Of a stretch of 61,800 bases of DNA, positions 8,405 to 18,216 are shown in pieces. The first letter of the stretch is position 1; each line of letters opens with the position of its first letter. Under the pieces are notes generated by a model. It saw only the letters and a list, made by a program, of their open reading frames with translations, was not told where the DNA came from and made no database searches. Source of the stretch: Enterococcus avium ATCC 14025. GTDB lineage: Bacteria > Bacillota > Bacilli > Lactobacillales > Enterococcaceae. The translations under genes and the position numbers were made by a program. The stretch lies in NCBI RefSeq assembly GCF_000406965.1, contig NZ_KE136364.1, positions 332,271-394,070 of the forward strand, in the 5' to 3' direction.

Positions 8405-9982
8405 ATGAATAATCCTAATTTAAAACAACAAGTGGACAGCCGTCGTACCTTCGCGATTATTTCCCATCCGGATGCTGGTAAGACGACCATCACTGAACAA
8501 CTATTATTATTCGGCGGAGCGATTCGCCAGGCGGGAACAGTTAAAGGGAAAAAAACTGGAAATTTTGCGAAATCTGACTGGATGGATATTGAAAAGCAAC
8601 GGGGAATCTCAGTGACGAGTTCTGTGATGCAGTTTGATTTTGAGGGAAAACGAGTAAACATTTTAGATACACCAGGGCATGAAGACTTCTCTGAGGATAC
8701 CTACCGTACATTAATGGCAGTCGACAGTGCCGTAATGGTTATTGATAGCGCAAAAGGAATCGAGGCGCAGACGAAAAAGCTTTTCCAAGTTGTTAAGCGT
8801 CGAGGAATTCCGATTTTTACTTTTATTAATAAGCTGGACCGCGATGGCCGCGAACCATTAGATTTATTAGAAGAGCTGGAGGAGTTATTAGATATAGAGT
8901 CTTATCCTATGAATTGGCCGATAGGTATGGGAAAGGGCTTAGAAGGAATTTACGATATCTATAACGAACGAATTGAATTTTATCGCCCTGAACAATATGA
9001 AGGGGAACGATTTGTAAAGTTGACGGATGGTGAAATCGCTGGGGAACATCCATTGAAGGAGAAATCAATTTATGAAGATGTGATCGGTGAAGTGGAATTA
9101 GTTCGAGAAGCTGGAGATCAATTCAATCTTGAGAAAATTCAACGAGGAGATCAAACCCCTGTCTTCTTTGGTTCTGCATTAACCAATTTTGGTGTTGAAA
9201 CATTTTTGGAAACATTCGTTGATCTTGCACCGAAACCGCATGCTCATAAAACAGAAGAAGGAGAGGCAGTCTCTCCTTATGAAGAAGAGTTCTCTGGATT
9301 TGTTTTCAAAATTCAAGCTAACATGAATCCAAATCATCGTGATCGGATTGCTTTTGTTCGGGTATGCTCGGGTACTTTTGAACGTGGGATGGATGTAACC
9401 CTTGGTCGTACCGGTAAAAAAATGAAATTAAGTAACGTTACCCAATTTATGGCGGATGCTCGTGAAAATGTCGAGGAAGCTGTTGCCGGCGATATTATTG
9501 GAGTCTATGATACAGGAAACTATCAAATCGGAGATACTTTATATGAGGGAAAACTGAAAGTCGCTTACGAAGAGCTGCCATCTTTTACGCCTGAATTATT
9601 TATGAAGGTTACTGCTAAAAATGTGATGAAACAAAAATCCTTCCACAAGGGAATTTATCAATTGGTTCAAGAAGGTGCGATCCAGCTGTATAAAACCTAT
9701 TTAACAGACGAGTATATTATTGGCGCCGTGGGACAGTTACAGTTTGAAGTGTTCCAACACCGCATGCTAAATGAATACAATGCGGAAGTAGTTATGACAC
9801 CGATGGGTAACAAAATCGCTCGTTGGATTGATCCAGAACAATTAGACGAACGAATGAGCTCAAGCCGCAATATTTTGGCGAAAGATCGTTTCGATCAACC
9901 ACTATTCTTATTCGAAAATCAATTTGCGATGCGCTGGTTTGCAGATAAGTATCCAGATGTAGAATTGAAGAGCTTGATGTAA
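8405..9982 (+). CDS. prfC: Peptide chain release factor 3 (RF3)
   Basis: RF3 is a translational GTPase that recycles RF1/RF2 from the ribosome after peptide release. GTPase motifs are complete: G1 [10 protein letters not shown]2 region [10 protein letters not shown]3 DTPGHEDF, G4 NKLD. Domains II and III follow. I prefer the ATG at 8405 (525 residues) because GGAG lies eight bases before it, and the usual family N-terminus is [28 protein letters not shown]; a longer frame begins at 8372 inside the promoter region. The next gene starts 22 bp after the stop, so they may share a transcript. Confidence 0.95.
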   Translation: MNNPNLKQQVDSRRTFAIISHPDAGKTTITEQLLLFGGAIRQAGTVKGKKTGNFAKSDWMDIEKQRGISVTSSVMQFDFEGKRVNILDTPGHEDFSEDTYRTLMAVDSAVMVIDSAKGIEAQTKKLFQVVKRRGIPIFTFINKLDRDGREPLDLLEELEELLDIESYPMNWPIGMGKGLEGIYDIYNERIEFYRPEQYEGERFVKLTDGEIAGEHPLKEKSIYEDVIGEVELVREAGDQFNLEKIQRGDQTPVFFGSALTNFGVETFLETFVDLAPKPHAHKTEEGEAVSPYEEEFSGFVFKIQANMNPNHRDRIAFVRVCSGTFERGMDVTLGRTGKKMKLSNVTQFMADARENVEEAVAGDIIGVYDTGNYQIGDTLYEGKLKVAYEELPSFTPELFMKVTAKNVMKQKSFHKGIYQLVQEGAIQLYKTYLTDEYIIGAVGQLQFEVFQHRMLNEYNAEVVMTPMGNKIARWIDPEQLDERMSSSRNILAKDRFDQPLFLFENQFAMRWFADKYPDVELKSLM

Positions 9983-10004
9983 AAAGATTAGAAAGGGATT
10001 TTTG

Positions 10005-11783
10005 ATGCAAAAACTAAAAAGTGATACGACTTTTGCTTTAAAAAAAGTGATACGACCAAGTAATTTATTCTGGTTAATTATTTTGATCGTGTTAACGATG
10101 TTTCGCCTAATGTTGAGCATAAAATCCCCCTATTTTATCAATTTATTTGCTGGTTATGATGATCAATTATTTATTCATTACAGTGAAGAATTATTAAAGG
10201 GAAATTGGCTAGGTGAATATTCAACAAAAACCTTATCTAAGGGAGTATCTTATTCGTTTTTCATGGTTTGGGCTAATAAGCTACACCTGTCGTATGGATT
10301 TCTTTTGGGTCTGTTCAATATATTCGCTAGTTCGATAGCAGCAATCGCTTTACGACCATTACTAAAAAATCGGTGGATTCTAACGTTTGTTTATACATTC
10401 TTTTTATATTCACCAGTGACTTTTACGAGTGAATATAGCACTAGAATTTATCGGAATACGCTCGTGGTTCCGGCTGTTTTATTAGTAGTTGGTTGCCTTA
10501 TTGGATTATATTTTAGAAGAAATGGAAAGCTAAAACCGTTTATTTTGTGGTCTCTGGGCTTATCAATAATTTTTTCTTTTTATTGGTATATACGAGAAGA
10601 TTCATTATGGTTGTTACCGTTAGCGAGTGTCGGTTTATTGATTATTGCCGGCTCTGTCATTTTTGAAAATGATTCTAGCTTCAAAATCAAAAATATCCGT
10701 ATAGCTATCAAAAAATTCTACTTTACGAAAAGGCAATTGGCTAAGTTAATTTTTTGTGTGTTACCCTTCGTTTTGCTTTTTTCTACAACAAAGTTACTTG
10801 AAAAAATAAACGAAGAGCATTATGGAATCGCCGTGGTTAATGACCGGACAGGTGGAGCTTTTGCCAATGTCTCAAAGCAGTTAATTCGCATGGATGATGG
10901 GACAAATTTGAATCAAACGAACAGCAAGGTCTGGGTATCAAAAAAAGCATTGAAAAAGGCTGAAGCGGCTTCACCGACACTTAAATCAATCGAAAAAAAT
11001 ATTGACTGGATTTATCAAGGAAGTCCTTGGAGCGGTGGCGAAGATATCGCTGGCGATATCATCTTTTGGGCATTAAGAGATGCTGCAGATCAGGCTGGGT
11101 ATTATAAGGATGGAAAAAAAACAGAACGATTTTGGGAAAAAGTTGACACAGAATTAGCCAAAGCATACAAAAATGGACAAATTAAAGAGAAAAAAGAGAT
11201 TTATCTTACTGCTACGGGAGACGGCAAATTAATGAAAGACCTGCCATCAGTAGGGGATTTCATGCAAAGCGGTTTGAAGTATAATCTTTTTTACAAAAAC
11301 TATGGTCAGGGATCAGACACAACCCTTGGGCCAAAAGAGGATGTAGCTAAAGCAGAAAAATTACTAAATCAATCTTTTGCTGAAAACTGGCAAGATGTGA
11401 ATAAGCCTCGTTCTGAGCCGGTTAAAATTACAAATTCTGCCAAGTTATCTAATCGTATCATTCAAATTTATCGTGATTTAAATCCAATTTGGTTAGTTTT
11501 ATTTGGATTTGGGGTTTTAATAATCTTAGTGGGCAGCCTTTTTTCAAAGGCACAGTTAAAAATTTTTCGCGGATTGTTATTGCTCTTACTAGGATTAACA
11601 TTGTCATATTTAATTTTTATTATTGGTGTTTCATGGTTTTGCTCTTGGGCACCAGAACGTAAGGATATGTTTATGATGATTTATACAGGGGCAGGTGTGC
11701 CAGTGATTCAATGGATTGAAATTTTGGCCTTTGTAGGAATTCTACAATTACCGATTATTGCTAAGAGAATCAACAAAAAATAG
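10005..11783 (+). CDS. Polytopic membrane protein, GT-C-like, function unknown
   Basis: The 592-residue protein has a first membrane helix (about 25-45), then an outside loop with the acidic pair in AGYDDQLFIHY, several further helices up to about residue 270, a large extracytoplasmic region (about 275-485) rich in charged residues, and three C-terminal helices. An acidic pair in the first outer loop of a multi-helix protein is a feature of GT-C lipid-linked-sugar glycosyltransferases, but no family name can be given with confidence. The ATG at 10005 follows GAAAGGGA; a TTG just before it is not needed. It lies 22 bp after prfC and ends in a terminator shared with the convergent DUF1827 gene. 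Confidence 0.7.
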   Translation: MQKLKSDTTFALKKVIRPSNLFWLIILIVLTMFRLMLSIKSPYFINLFAGYDDQLFIHYSEELLKGNWLGEYSTKTLSKGVSYSFFMVWANKLHLSYGFLLGLFNIFASSIAAIALRPLLKNRWILTFVYTFFLYSPVTFTSEYSTRIYRNTLVVPAVLLVVGCLIGLYFRRNGKLKPFILWSLGLSIIFSFYWYIREDSLWLLPLASVGLLIIAGSVIFENDSSFKIKNIRIAIKKFYFTKRQLAKLIFCVLPFVLLFSTTKLLEKINEEHYGIAVVNDRTGGAFANVSKQLIRMDDGTNLNQTNSKVWVSKKALKKAEAASPTLKSIEKNIDWIYQGSPWSGGEDIAGDIIFWALRDAADQAGYYKDGKKTERFWEKVDTELAKAYKNGQIKEKKEIYLTATGDGKLMKDLPSVGDFMQSGLKYNLFYKNYGQGSDTTLGPKEDVAKAEKLLNQSFAENWQDVNKPRSEPVKITNSAKLSNRIIQIYRDLNPIWLVLFGFGVLIILVGSLFSKAQLKIFRGLLLLLLGLTLSYLIFIIGVSWFCSWAPERKDMFMMIYTGAGVPVIQWIEILAFVGILQLPIIAKRINKK

Positions 11784-11817
11784 TTGAAGCTAAGTTTTTT
11801 TAGCTCCAACTATTTTT
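11781..11817. terminator. Bidirectional terminator between convergent genes
   Basis: TAGTTGAAGCTAA and the reverse arm ending in CCAACTA form a bulged stem with T-runs on both strands. It overlaps the stop codons of both the GT-C-like gene and the convergent DUF1827 gene. Confidence 0.7.
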
Positions 11818-12106
11818 TATTGATCGACATTTCAATTAAACCAGGGGACTCCAAGTAAGAGATATTTGCGAAATCATAAGTTCCCTTGTCTAGTTTTCTT
11901 TTAAAATATTTATGTACAAAATCAACTTCTGATGGCAGGATGTTTCGATTATCGTTTTTTAATACAATTTCGGCATGCTTATAGGCATCTGTATAAATCA
12001 CAGTCGTATTGCCGATTGTATAGACTTTAATCATGTTTGCATCAGTGTTTTCCAGTTGATTATAAACCAATTGCGAATGACTATTGGTCACGTTAATAAG
12101 TTTCAT
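11810..12106 (-). CDS. DUF1827 family protein
   Basis: This is a 98-residue soluble protein matching the DUF1827 family of enterococci and relatives as I recall it; its role is unknown. It starts with MKLINVTNSHSQLVYNQLEN and has a mixed alpha/beta pattern with no membrane segment or signal peptide. AAGAAGGTG lies before the ATG at 12106. It is placed beside clpE on the same strand but the clpE terminator at 12217-12256 separates them. I cannot assign a function. Confidence 0.75.
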   Translation of the reverse strand: MKLINVTNSHSQLVYNQLENTDANMIKVYTIGNTTVIYTDAYKHAEIVLKNDNRNILPSEVDFVHKYFKRKLDKGTYDFANISYLESPGLIEMSINKK

Positions 12107-12216
12107 CCTGAAACACCTTCTTCCTAAACCTTACTCCATAATGTAATTATATAAGAAAGATTAAGAAAAAAGAAGGATGTTGCTCACTTTTATTAGAATA
12201 TTTGAAAAATTTGGTA

Positions 12217-12256
12217 AAAAGGAAAGGATTCTCGCGATAGAGAATCCTTTCCTTTT
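12217..12256 (-). terminator. Terminator of clpE
   Basis: A perfect 17-bp stem (12217-12233 with 12240-12256) with a six-base loop ends in a T-rich tail on the minus strand. It begins at the clpE stop codon itself. Confidence 0.9.
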
Positions 12257-14474
12257 AAACTTTATCTTCTTTGGCTAAGCGTTCAGGCTTTGACGTGATC
12301 ACAATACGATCTTCTTTATCAAGCTTTGCTTTTAGATCGGTAATCGTTGGATGATCTAAATAGAATTCAGCGATTCCGTCCTCGATATTTTCTTGAATCG
12401 TCCGACGTAATGGACGAGCCCCCATTGCAGGATCATAGCCAAGATCTACTAATTTTTCTTTGACATTATCTGGTACATCAATATGAAGTTTTTGCGAAGC
12501 CAACATTTCGTTGACATCATCTAGCATAAGCGAAACGATTTTCATCAAGTTTTCTTTTGACAGTGAGCTGAACTCGATGATACCGTCAAAACGGTTTAAG
12601 AACTCAGGAGCAAAGAAGTCTTTTAGTTGACCCAAAACAGAGCGGGTAGTTCCTTCTCTTGCAGCTCCGAAACCGACATTGGCTTCGATCTTGCCAGTTC
12701 CAGCGTTACTAGTCATGATAATAATCGTGTCCTTAAAGCTGACTGTTCGACCTTGAGAATCAGTTAAACGTCCATCATCAAGAATTTGCAAGAACATATG
12801 AAGTACATCAGGATGCGCCTTTTCTATTTCATCTAGTAAGATTAAACTGTAGGGATGACGACGAACTTGCTCGGTCAATTGTCCAGCTTCTTCGTATCCA
12901 ACATAACCTGGAGGAGAACCGATCAATTTAGAGACACTGTGTTTTTCCATATATTCACTCATATCAAAGCGAATCATGGAATCACTAGAGCCAAATAGTT
13001 CTTCAGCTAGTTGACGAGCCAGCTCAGTTTTACCAACACCAGTAGGTCCAACAAACAGGAAAGAACCAATTGGACGATTTTTCTTATTCAAACCGACACG
13101 ATTACGACGAATAGCTTTAGCTACTTTATCGACTGCTTCATCTTGTCCAATAACGTGTTGCTTCAAGTCGACGGCAAGATTCTTCAATTGTGTTTGTTCT
13201 TTTTCTTTAAGTTCGCCCACTGGAATGCCAGTCCGTTTTTCAACGATCTGCTCCATGTCCTTTTCAGAGATGACCGGTGTTTCTTCATCCGTCAATTGAC
13301 GATCTTTCATTTTTTGCAATTTATTGATTTGATCACGGTAGTAAGCGGCTTTTTCAAAATCTTCTTCTTGAGAAGCTTGTGATTTTTGTTGTTCAGCTTC
13401 CGCTAATTTCTTGTCAATCGTCTTTGGATCGACGATTTGAATCGTTAAGTTTTTCTTTGAACCTGTTTCATCTAGCAAATCAATGGCTTTATCCGGTAAG
13501 AAGCGGTCTTGAATGTAACGATTTGAAAGCTCAGCTGCTGCTTTGATAGCATCATCCGTATATTTTACATGATGATAATCTTCATAGCGTGGTTGTAAAC
13601 CCTTCAAAATTTCGATCGTTTCTTGAACAGATGGTTCTTCCACTCGAACAGGTTGCATCCGACGTTCTAGCGCCGCATCTTTTTCAATGATTCGGTATTC
13701 GTTTAACGTGGTGGCGCCAACCATCTGCAATTCGCCACGAGCTAAAGCAGGTTTTAAGATATTACCAGCATCCATGTTGCCATCTCCGGCGGCACCCGCA
13801 CCAACAATTTCATGTACTTCATCGATGAAGAGGATAATATTTTCAGCTTGACGTATTTCTTCGATCAATTTCTGCATCCGTTCTTCAAATTGGCCACGGA
13901 TTCCAGTACCTTGAACAAGCGAAGCAACATCCAAACGGATAACATCCTTGTCCATTAATTTCTGTGGTACATCGCCGTCAACGATTTTTTGAGCCAATCC
14001 TTCAACAACCGCTGTTTTACCAACACCGGGTTCTCCGATAAGAACCGGATTGTTTTTTGTCCGGCGATTTAAAATTTCGATGACGCGTTGAATTTCATCG
14101 TCTCGACCAACGACTGGATCGATATTTCCTTCACGAGCCAATCCTGTGATATTAATTCCGTATTCACCTAATAGACCGCCACCATTATTCCGGGGTGGTT
14201 GATTGTTAATACCATTTCCGCCACCGAATTGGGTAGGTGGTGTTTGATCCGCAGCTCCTTGACGCTGTTGCATTTGTTGGGACATAGAGCGGAACAAGTC
14301 ATCTAAACTTCCAAAACCAAAAGGATCATTTCCTGCCATTTGCGGCGCACCTCCAGCTTGATTCTTCAATTTTTGATAGCAATTTTGACAATAATCTAAT
14401 TGCTTTCGTTGACCATTGACATTTGCATATAAATGAATCGTTGCTTCATTTTCATGACAATTTTGGCAAAGCAT
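12255..14474 (-). CDS. clpE: ATP-dependent Clp protease ATP-binding subunit ClpE
   Basis: ClpE is a Hsp100 unfoldase that works with ClpP in heat and stress protein turnover in Gram-positive bacteria. The N-terminus carries the zinc-binding CXXC pairs that define ClpE (C3, C6, C29, C32), then a Gln/Gly-rich linker, AAA module 1 (Walker A GEPGVGKT), a UVR-like coiled region, and AAA module 2 (Walker [18 protein letters not shown] arginine-finger area). The length, 739 residues, is normal. I chose the ATG at 14474 because AAAGGGTG lies seven bases upstream; a GTG at 14483 is part of that ribosome site. A CtsR operator precedes the gene. Confidence 0.96.
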   Translation of the reverse strand: MLCQNCHENEATIHLYANVNGQRKQLDYCQNCYQKLKNQAGGAPQMAGNDPFGFGSLDDLFRSMSQQMQQRQGAADQTPPTQFGGGNGINNQPPRNNGGGLLGEYGINITGLAREGNIDPVVGRDDEIQRVIEILNRRTKNNPVLIGEPGVGKTAVVEGLAQKIVDGDVPQKLMDKDVIRLDVASLVQGTGIRGQFEERMQKLIEEIRQAENIILFIDEVHEIVGAGAAGDGNMDAGNILKPALARGELQMVGATTLNEYRIIEKDAALERRMQPVRVEEPSVQETIEILKGLQPRYEDYHHVKYTDDAIKAAAELSNRYIQDRFLPDKAIDLLDETGSKKNLTIQIVDPKTIDKKLAEAEQQKSQASQEEDFEKAAYYRDQINKLQKMKDRQLTDEETPVISEKDMEQIVEKRTGIPVGELKEKEQTQLKNLAVDLKQHVIGQDEAVDKVAKAIRRNRVGLNKKNRPIGSFLFVGPTGVGKTELARQLAEELFGSSDSMIRFDMSEYMEKHSVSKLIGSPPGYVGYEEAGQLTEQVRRHPYSLILLDEIEKAHPDVLHMFLQILDDGRLTDSQGRTVSFKDTIIIMTSNAGTGKIEANVGFGAAREGTTRSVLGQLKDFFAPEFLNRFDGIIEFSSLSKENLMKIVSLMLDDVNEMLASQKLHIDVPDNVKEKLVDLGYDPAMGARPLRRTIQENIEDGIAEFYLDHPTITDLKAKLDKEDRIVITSKPERLAKEDKV

Positions 14475-14558
14475 TTTTTTCACCCTTTCAACAGTTAATT
14501 GTTTCTTCCATTGTACATCGAGTAAGCGAATCTCGTAAAAAGATACGCTGATCAGTTG

Positions 14559-14575
14559 TTTGACTTTTACTGACC
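14559..14575 (-). promoter_or_regulatory. CtsR operator of clpE
   Basis: On the minus strand the 17 bases GGTCAGTAAAAGTCAAA match the CtsR heptad repeat (RGTCAAA-N3-RGTCAAA) with two or three mismatches in the first half. It lies just downstream of the clpE -10 box, where repressor binding would block polymerase. CtsR control of clpE is established in low-GC Gram-positive bacteria. Confidence 0.85.
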
Positions 14576-14584
14576 TTAAGAATA

Positions 14585-14612
14585 ATTATAGCGAGAATCT
14601 CAATAAATGCAA
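14585..14612 (-). promoter_or_regulatory. clpE promoter
   Basis: On the minus strand TTGCAT (14607-14612) and a perfect TATAAT (14585-14590) are separated by 16 bp; the CtsR box begins about ten bases further downstream. Confidence 0.8.
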
Positions 14613-14797
14613 ACAGTTTGTTTCATTTTTTAGCAGACAGAGATATAGAGTGCTAAAATGAATGGACAATTACTTTTTTCGCAAGTCATAGTTGTTATGT
14701 AAAAAAGATGAAAACAAGAATAATAAGGGTTTAAACAGTTAATCAAGATATTTTAAGAAAGGGCATACAAATTGAGAGAATAAATCGATTAAAATTG

Positions 14798-14826
14798 TTG
14801 TATCCACCGCAAAAAAATGGTAATCT
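14798..14826 (+). promoter_or_regulatory. Candidate ptsHI promoter
   Basis: TTGTAT (14798-14803) and TAATCT (14821-14826) have a 17-bp spacer, giving a leader of about 80 nt before ptsH. The match to consensus is moderate. The stretch from about 14613 to 14797, between this and the clpE promoter, holds nothing else I can recognise. Confidence 0.45.
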
Positions 14827-14836
14827 AAGAAAATGA

Positions 14837-14872
14837 AGGGCTCAAAAAGATGGATGTTATCATTAAAGCCCT
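14837..14872 (+). repeat. Inverted repeat in the ptsH leader
   Basis: AGGGCT (14837-14842) and AGCCCT (14867-14872) can pair across a 24-base loop in the predicted ptsH leader. It is followed by A-rich DNA rather than a T-run, so it is not a terminator on the plus strand. A role is not known. Confidence 0.4.
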
Positions 14873-14914
14873 AACATAAAAAAACATTTTTTTTTATAAA
14901 GGAGAACGGTCAAT

Positions 14915-15181
14915 ATGGAAAAAAAAGATTTTCACGTAGTAGCAGAAACAGGGATTCATGCACGTCCCGCAACTTTATTGGTGCAAGCTGCAAGCAAATT
15001 TAACTCTGATATTAACTTAGAGTATAAAGGAAAATCAGTTAACCTTAAATCAATCATGGGAGTTATGTCTCTAGGTGTTGGCCAAGGCTCTGACGTGACT
15101 ATCTCTGCTGAAGGTGCTGACGAAAAAGAAGCAATGGAAGCAATCGTAGAAACAATGAAGAAAGAAGGATTATCTGAATAA
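14915..15181 (+). CDS. ptsH: Phosphocarrier protein HPr
   Basis: HPr passes phosphate from Enzyme I to sugar-specific PTS components and, when phosphorylated on serine, works with CcpA in catabolite control. The 88-residue protein has the phosphoryl-accepting His15 in TGIHARPA and the regulatory Ser46 in [19 protein letters not shown] precedes the ATG with normal spacing. Its TAA stop overlaps the ATG of ptsI by one base, so the two are translationally coupled. Divergent from clpE. Confidence 0.98.
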   Translation: MEKKDFHVVAETGIHARPATLLVQAASKFNSDINLEYKGKSVNLKSIMGVMSLGVGQGSDVTISAEGADEKEAMEAIVETMKKEGLSE

Positions 15182-16908
15182 TGGTTGAATTACTAAAAGG
15201 TATTGCCGCAAGTGACGGAGTTGCCGTTGCGAAAGCTTATCTGCTAGTACAACCGGATTTATCTTTCAAACAAAATAATGTAGAAGACACTGCTGCCGAA
15301 GAAAAGCGTTTAGACGACGCTTTGGCGGCTTCTTCTGCTGAATTAGAAAAAATTCGGGATAAAGCAGCGAAAAGCTTAGGTGAAGAAGAAGCACAAGTTT
15401 TTGATGCTCATTTAATGGTTCTTTCAGATCCAGAAATGATTGGTCAAATTAAGCAACATATTCAAGATAACAAAGTGAATGCTGAAAGCTCACTTAAAGA
15501 AGTAACTGATATGTATATTGGCATGTTCGAGGCAATGGATGATAACGCTTATATGCAAGAACGTGCAGCGGATATTCGCGATGTAACGAAACGTGTTATG
15601 GCGCATTTATTAGGAGTATCTTTGCCAGATCCATCAATGATCGACGAAGAAGTTATCGTTGTAGCGCATGACTTGACGCCAAGTGATACTGCTCAACTAG
15701 ATAAAAATTTTGTTAAAGCCTTTGTTACTGATATTGGCGGACGGACGTCTCACTCAGCAATTATGGCTCGTTCATTAGAAATCCCAGCAATCGTTGGTAC
15801 GAAAGAAATCACTTCTAAAGTAAAAGAAGGCGATGTATTGGCAGTTAATGGAATCATCGGTGAAACGATCGTTAACCCAACTGAAGAACAAGCGGCTGAA
15901 TACAAAAAAGCTGGCGAAGCTTACGCAACGCAAAAAGCAGAATGGGAAAAATTAAAGGATGCTGAAACAGTTACAGCTGATGGCAAGCATTTTGAATTAG
16001 CAGCAAACATCGGTACACCAAAAGATCTTGAAGGCGTTCATAATAATGGCGCTGAAGCAATTGGTTTGTATCGTACTGAATTCTTATACATGGACTCTTC
16101 AGATTTTCCAACAGAAGACGATCAATTTGAAGCTTACAAAGCCGTTTTAGAAGGCATGGGCGACAAACCAGTCGTAGTTCGTACAATGGATATCGGGGGA
16201 GACAAAGAATTACCTTACTTGACTTTACCTCACGAAATGAATCCATTCTTGGGTTATCGTGCATTGCGTATTAGTCTATCCGAACTAGGCGATGACATGT
16301 TCCGTACACAATTACGTGCATTGTTGCGCGCTTCTGTTCATGGTAACTTACGCATCATGTTCCCAATGGTTGCGACATTAAAAGAATTCCGTGCAGCGAA
16401 GAAAATGTTCAACGAAGAAAAAGAAAAATTGGTTAAAGAAGGCGTGGAAGTTTCTGATACGATCCAAGTCGGAATCATGATCGAAATTCCAGCTGCAGCT
16501 GTACTAGCTGACAAGTTTGCCAAAGAAGTTGATTTCTTCAGTATCGGAACAAATGACTTAATTCAATACACGATGGCAGCTGACCGTATGAACGAACGCG
16601 TTTCTTACCTTTACCAACCATATAACCCATCAATTCTACGCTTAATCAAAAACGTGATTGATGCAGCGCACGCTGAAGGAAAATGGGCTGGTATGTGCGG
16701 CGAGATGGCCGGCGATCAAACTGCTGTTCCATTGTTAATGGGTATGGGCTTAGATGAGTTCTCTATGAGTGCTACATCTGTGCTTAGAACTCGTAGCTTG
16801 ATGAAACGTCTAACAACAACTAAGATGGCTGAATTAGCTGAAAAAGCATTGAAAGAATGCGACACAATGGAAGAAGTTCAAGAATTAGTAGAAGAATATG
16901 TAAAATAA
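15181..16908 (+). CDS. ptsI: Phosphoenolpyruvate-protein phosphotransferase (PTS Enzyme I)
   Basis: Enzyme I takes phosphate from phosphoenolpyruvate and loads HPr, starting the phosphotransferase cascade in the cytoplasm. The 575-residue protein has the N-terminal HPr-binding domain, the phospho-histidine domain with the active H191 in [13 protein letters not shown], and the C-terminal PEP-binding TIM barrel with RTEFLYM and the catalytic cysteine region GMCGEMAGD. The length is standard. It overlaps ptsH in a TAATG junction; the ribosome site AGAAGGA lies inside the ptsH 3' end. A strong terminator follows. Confidence 0.98.
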   Translation: MVELLKGIAASDGVAVAKAYLLVQPDLSFKQNNVEDTAAEEKRLDDALAASSAELEKIRDKAAKSLGEEEAQVFDAHLMVLSDPEMIGQIKQHIQDNKVNAESSLKEVTDMYIGMFEAMDDNAYMQERAADIRDVTKRVMAHLLGVSLPDPSMIDEEVIVVAHDLTPSDTAQLDKNFVKAFVTDIGGRTSHSAIMARSLEIPAIVGTKEITSKVKEGDVLAVNGIIGETIVNPTEEQAAEYKKAGEAYATQKAEWEKLKDAETVTADGKHFELAANIGTPKDLEGVHNNGAEAIGLYRTEFLYMDSSDFPTEDDQFEAYKAVLEGMGDKPVVVRTMDIGGDKELPYLTLPHEMNPFLGYRALRISLSELGDDMFRTQLRALLRASVHGNLRIMFPMVATLKEFRAAKKMFNEEKEKLVKEGVEVSDTIQVGIMIEIPAAAVLADKFAKEVDFFSIGTNDLIQYTMAADRMNERVSYLYQPYNPSILRLIKNVIDAAHAEGKWAGMCGEMAGDQTAVPLLMGMGLDEFSMSATSVLRTRSLMKRLTTTKMAELAEKALKECDTMEEVQELVEEYVK

Positions 16909-16921
16909 AAATGGTTTATTG

Positions 16922-16952
16922 AACCGTTGCCTTTTAAAGGCAACGGTTTTTT
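16922..16952 (+). terminator. Terminator after ptsI
   Basis: A ten-base stem (16922-16931 with 16939-16948) is extended by A-T pairs and followed by a T-run. Confidence 0.9.
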
Positions 16953-16974
16953 ACATATCTTCTTAAAAAAACGA

Positions 16975-16988
16975 AGCAAACGTTTTCA
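16975..16988 (+). promoter_or_regulatory. Candidate catabolite-responsive element (cre)
   Basis: AGCAAACGTTTTCA matches the CcpA-binding cre consensus at 12 of 14 positions. It lies about 50 bp upstream of an extended -10 box (TGATATAAT, 17032-17040) that probably serves the glycolipid synthase pair. Confidence 0.35.
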
Positions 16989-17031
16989 TTGTAAAATCAG
17001 ACTATAGGTTGAGAAAAAGCTGAAATGCTTA

Positions 17032-17040
17032 TGATATAAT
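17032..17040 (+). promoter_or_regulatory. Candidate extended -10 of the glycolipid synthase operon
   Basis: TGATATAAT is an extended -10 element. The transcript would have a leader of about 110 nt holding an imperfect hairpin (arms near 17066-17080 and 17086-17105). Confidence 0.45.
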
Positions 17041-17157
17041 TGATTTGTTTTAGAAGGAAGTCAATTTTCGATTTGCTTACTGCTTTAAGAAGTGAATCGA
17101 GAAAATAAAGATAATTATGCAAAGAGTCATCATAGTGAAATGTAGAAGGAGGCGCTT

Positions 17158-18201
17158 ATGAAAATATTATTATACTTTGAAGGTCAGAATGTAATTGGTA
17201 AATCTGGCATTGGTCGAGCGCTTAGCCACCAAAAAAGAGCGCTAAGCTCCATTGGCATTGATTATACATTGGACCCTAAAGCGACTGATTATGATATTTT
17301 ACATATTAATACGTATGGACCGAAAAGCTTACGTTTAGTAAAAAAAGCCAAAAGACTCGGTAAAAAAATTGTTTTTCATGCACATTCAACTGAAGAGGAT
17401 TTTCGAAATTCATTTGTTGGATCGAATCAGCTTGCGCCCTTGTTCAAAAAATGGCTTGTCTCTTTATACCAACAAGCAGATCATTTAATTACGCCGACAC
17501 CCTATTCAAAAAAATTGTTGCGCAGTTATGGCTTAACTCAGCCGATCTCGGCTATTTCAAATGGGATTGATTTAAAAAAATACTATCCTGACGAACATAA
17601 AGAAGCAGCCTTTAGGAAACATTTTAATTTGACGGAAACGCAAAAGGTCATCATTTGTGTGGGACTCTTTTTTGAACGCAAGGGAATTCTAGATTTTGTT
17701 AAGATTGCAGAGAAAATGCCTGAATATACATTTATTTGGTTTGGTGATGTACCAATGATTTCGATCCCGGCGAATATTAGACACGTTGTAAAAAAAGCAC
17801 ACCCAAAAAATGTTATTTTCCCTGGCTATATCAATGGAGATTTGATTGAAGGGGCCTATTCGGGAGCTGATTTATTCTTCTTTCCTTCTTATGAAGAAAC
17901 TGAAGGGATTGTTGTACTAGAAGCCTTAGCTAGTCAGCAGCAGGTCTTATTAAGAAATATTCCTGTCTACGATGGTTGGATGGAGGATCGAAAGAATTGC
18001 TATATGGGGGATAACAATCAAGAATTTGAACAATTGATTCATCAATTAGTCAATCATCGTTTACCTAATCTTTCTATGGCTGGTTTTAGAACAGCTCAGG
18101 AAAAAAGTATTACGCAAATTGGTGAAGAGTTGAAATCTGTTTATCAAGCGGTTTTGGAGCTGCCGTATGATCATCAGGTCTATGCAAAAGTTACAAAATA
18201 G
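17158..18201 (+). CDS. bgsA: GT4 glycosyltransferase, BgsA/CpoA-type diglycosyldiacylglycerol synthase
   Basis: The 347-residue GT-B-fold enzyme is a member of glycosyltransferase family 4. The C-terminal half has the donor-binding pattern EETEGIVVLEALASQQ (E-x7-E). In E. faecalis and S. pneumoniae a protein of this size (BgsA, CpoA) adds the second sugar to monoglucosyl-diacylglycerol, and it lies directly before the monoglucosyl synthase gene, as here. The products are membrane glycolipids and lipoteichoic acid anchors. GGAGGCGCTT precedes the ATG. The symbol rests on size and gene pairing, so the exact sugar transferred is inferred. Confidence 0.8.
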   Translation: MKILLYFEGQNVIGKSGIGRALSHQKRALSSIGIDYTLDPKATDYDILHINTYGPKSLRLVKKAKRLGKKIVFHAHSTEEDFRNSFVGSNQLAPLFKKWLVSLYQQADHLITPTPYSKKLLRSYGLTQPISAISNGIDLKKYYPDEHKEAAFRKHFNLTETQKVIICVGLFFERKGILDFVKIAEKMPEYTFIWFGDVPMISIPANIRHVVKKAHPKNVIFPGYINGDLIEGAYSGADLFFFPSYEETEGIVVLEALASQQQVLLRNIPVYDGWMEDRKNCYMGDNNQEFEQLIHQLVNHRLPNLSMAGFRTAQEKSITQIGEELKSVYQAVLELPYDHQVYAKVTK

Positions 18202-18216
18202 TTTGGAGGAGTGGAC

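Noticed and set aside
13011-13382. Open frame of 123 codons on the plus strand inside clpE
   Set aside because: It lies antisense to a fully conserved part of clpE, has no ribosome site, and its composition is that of a reversed coding strand.
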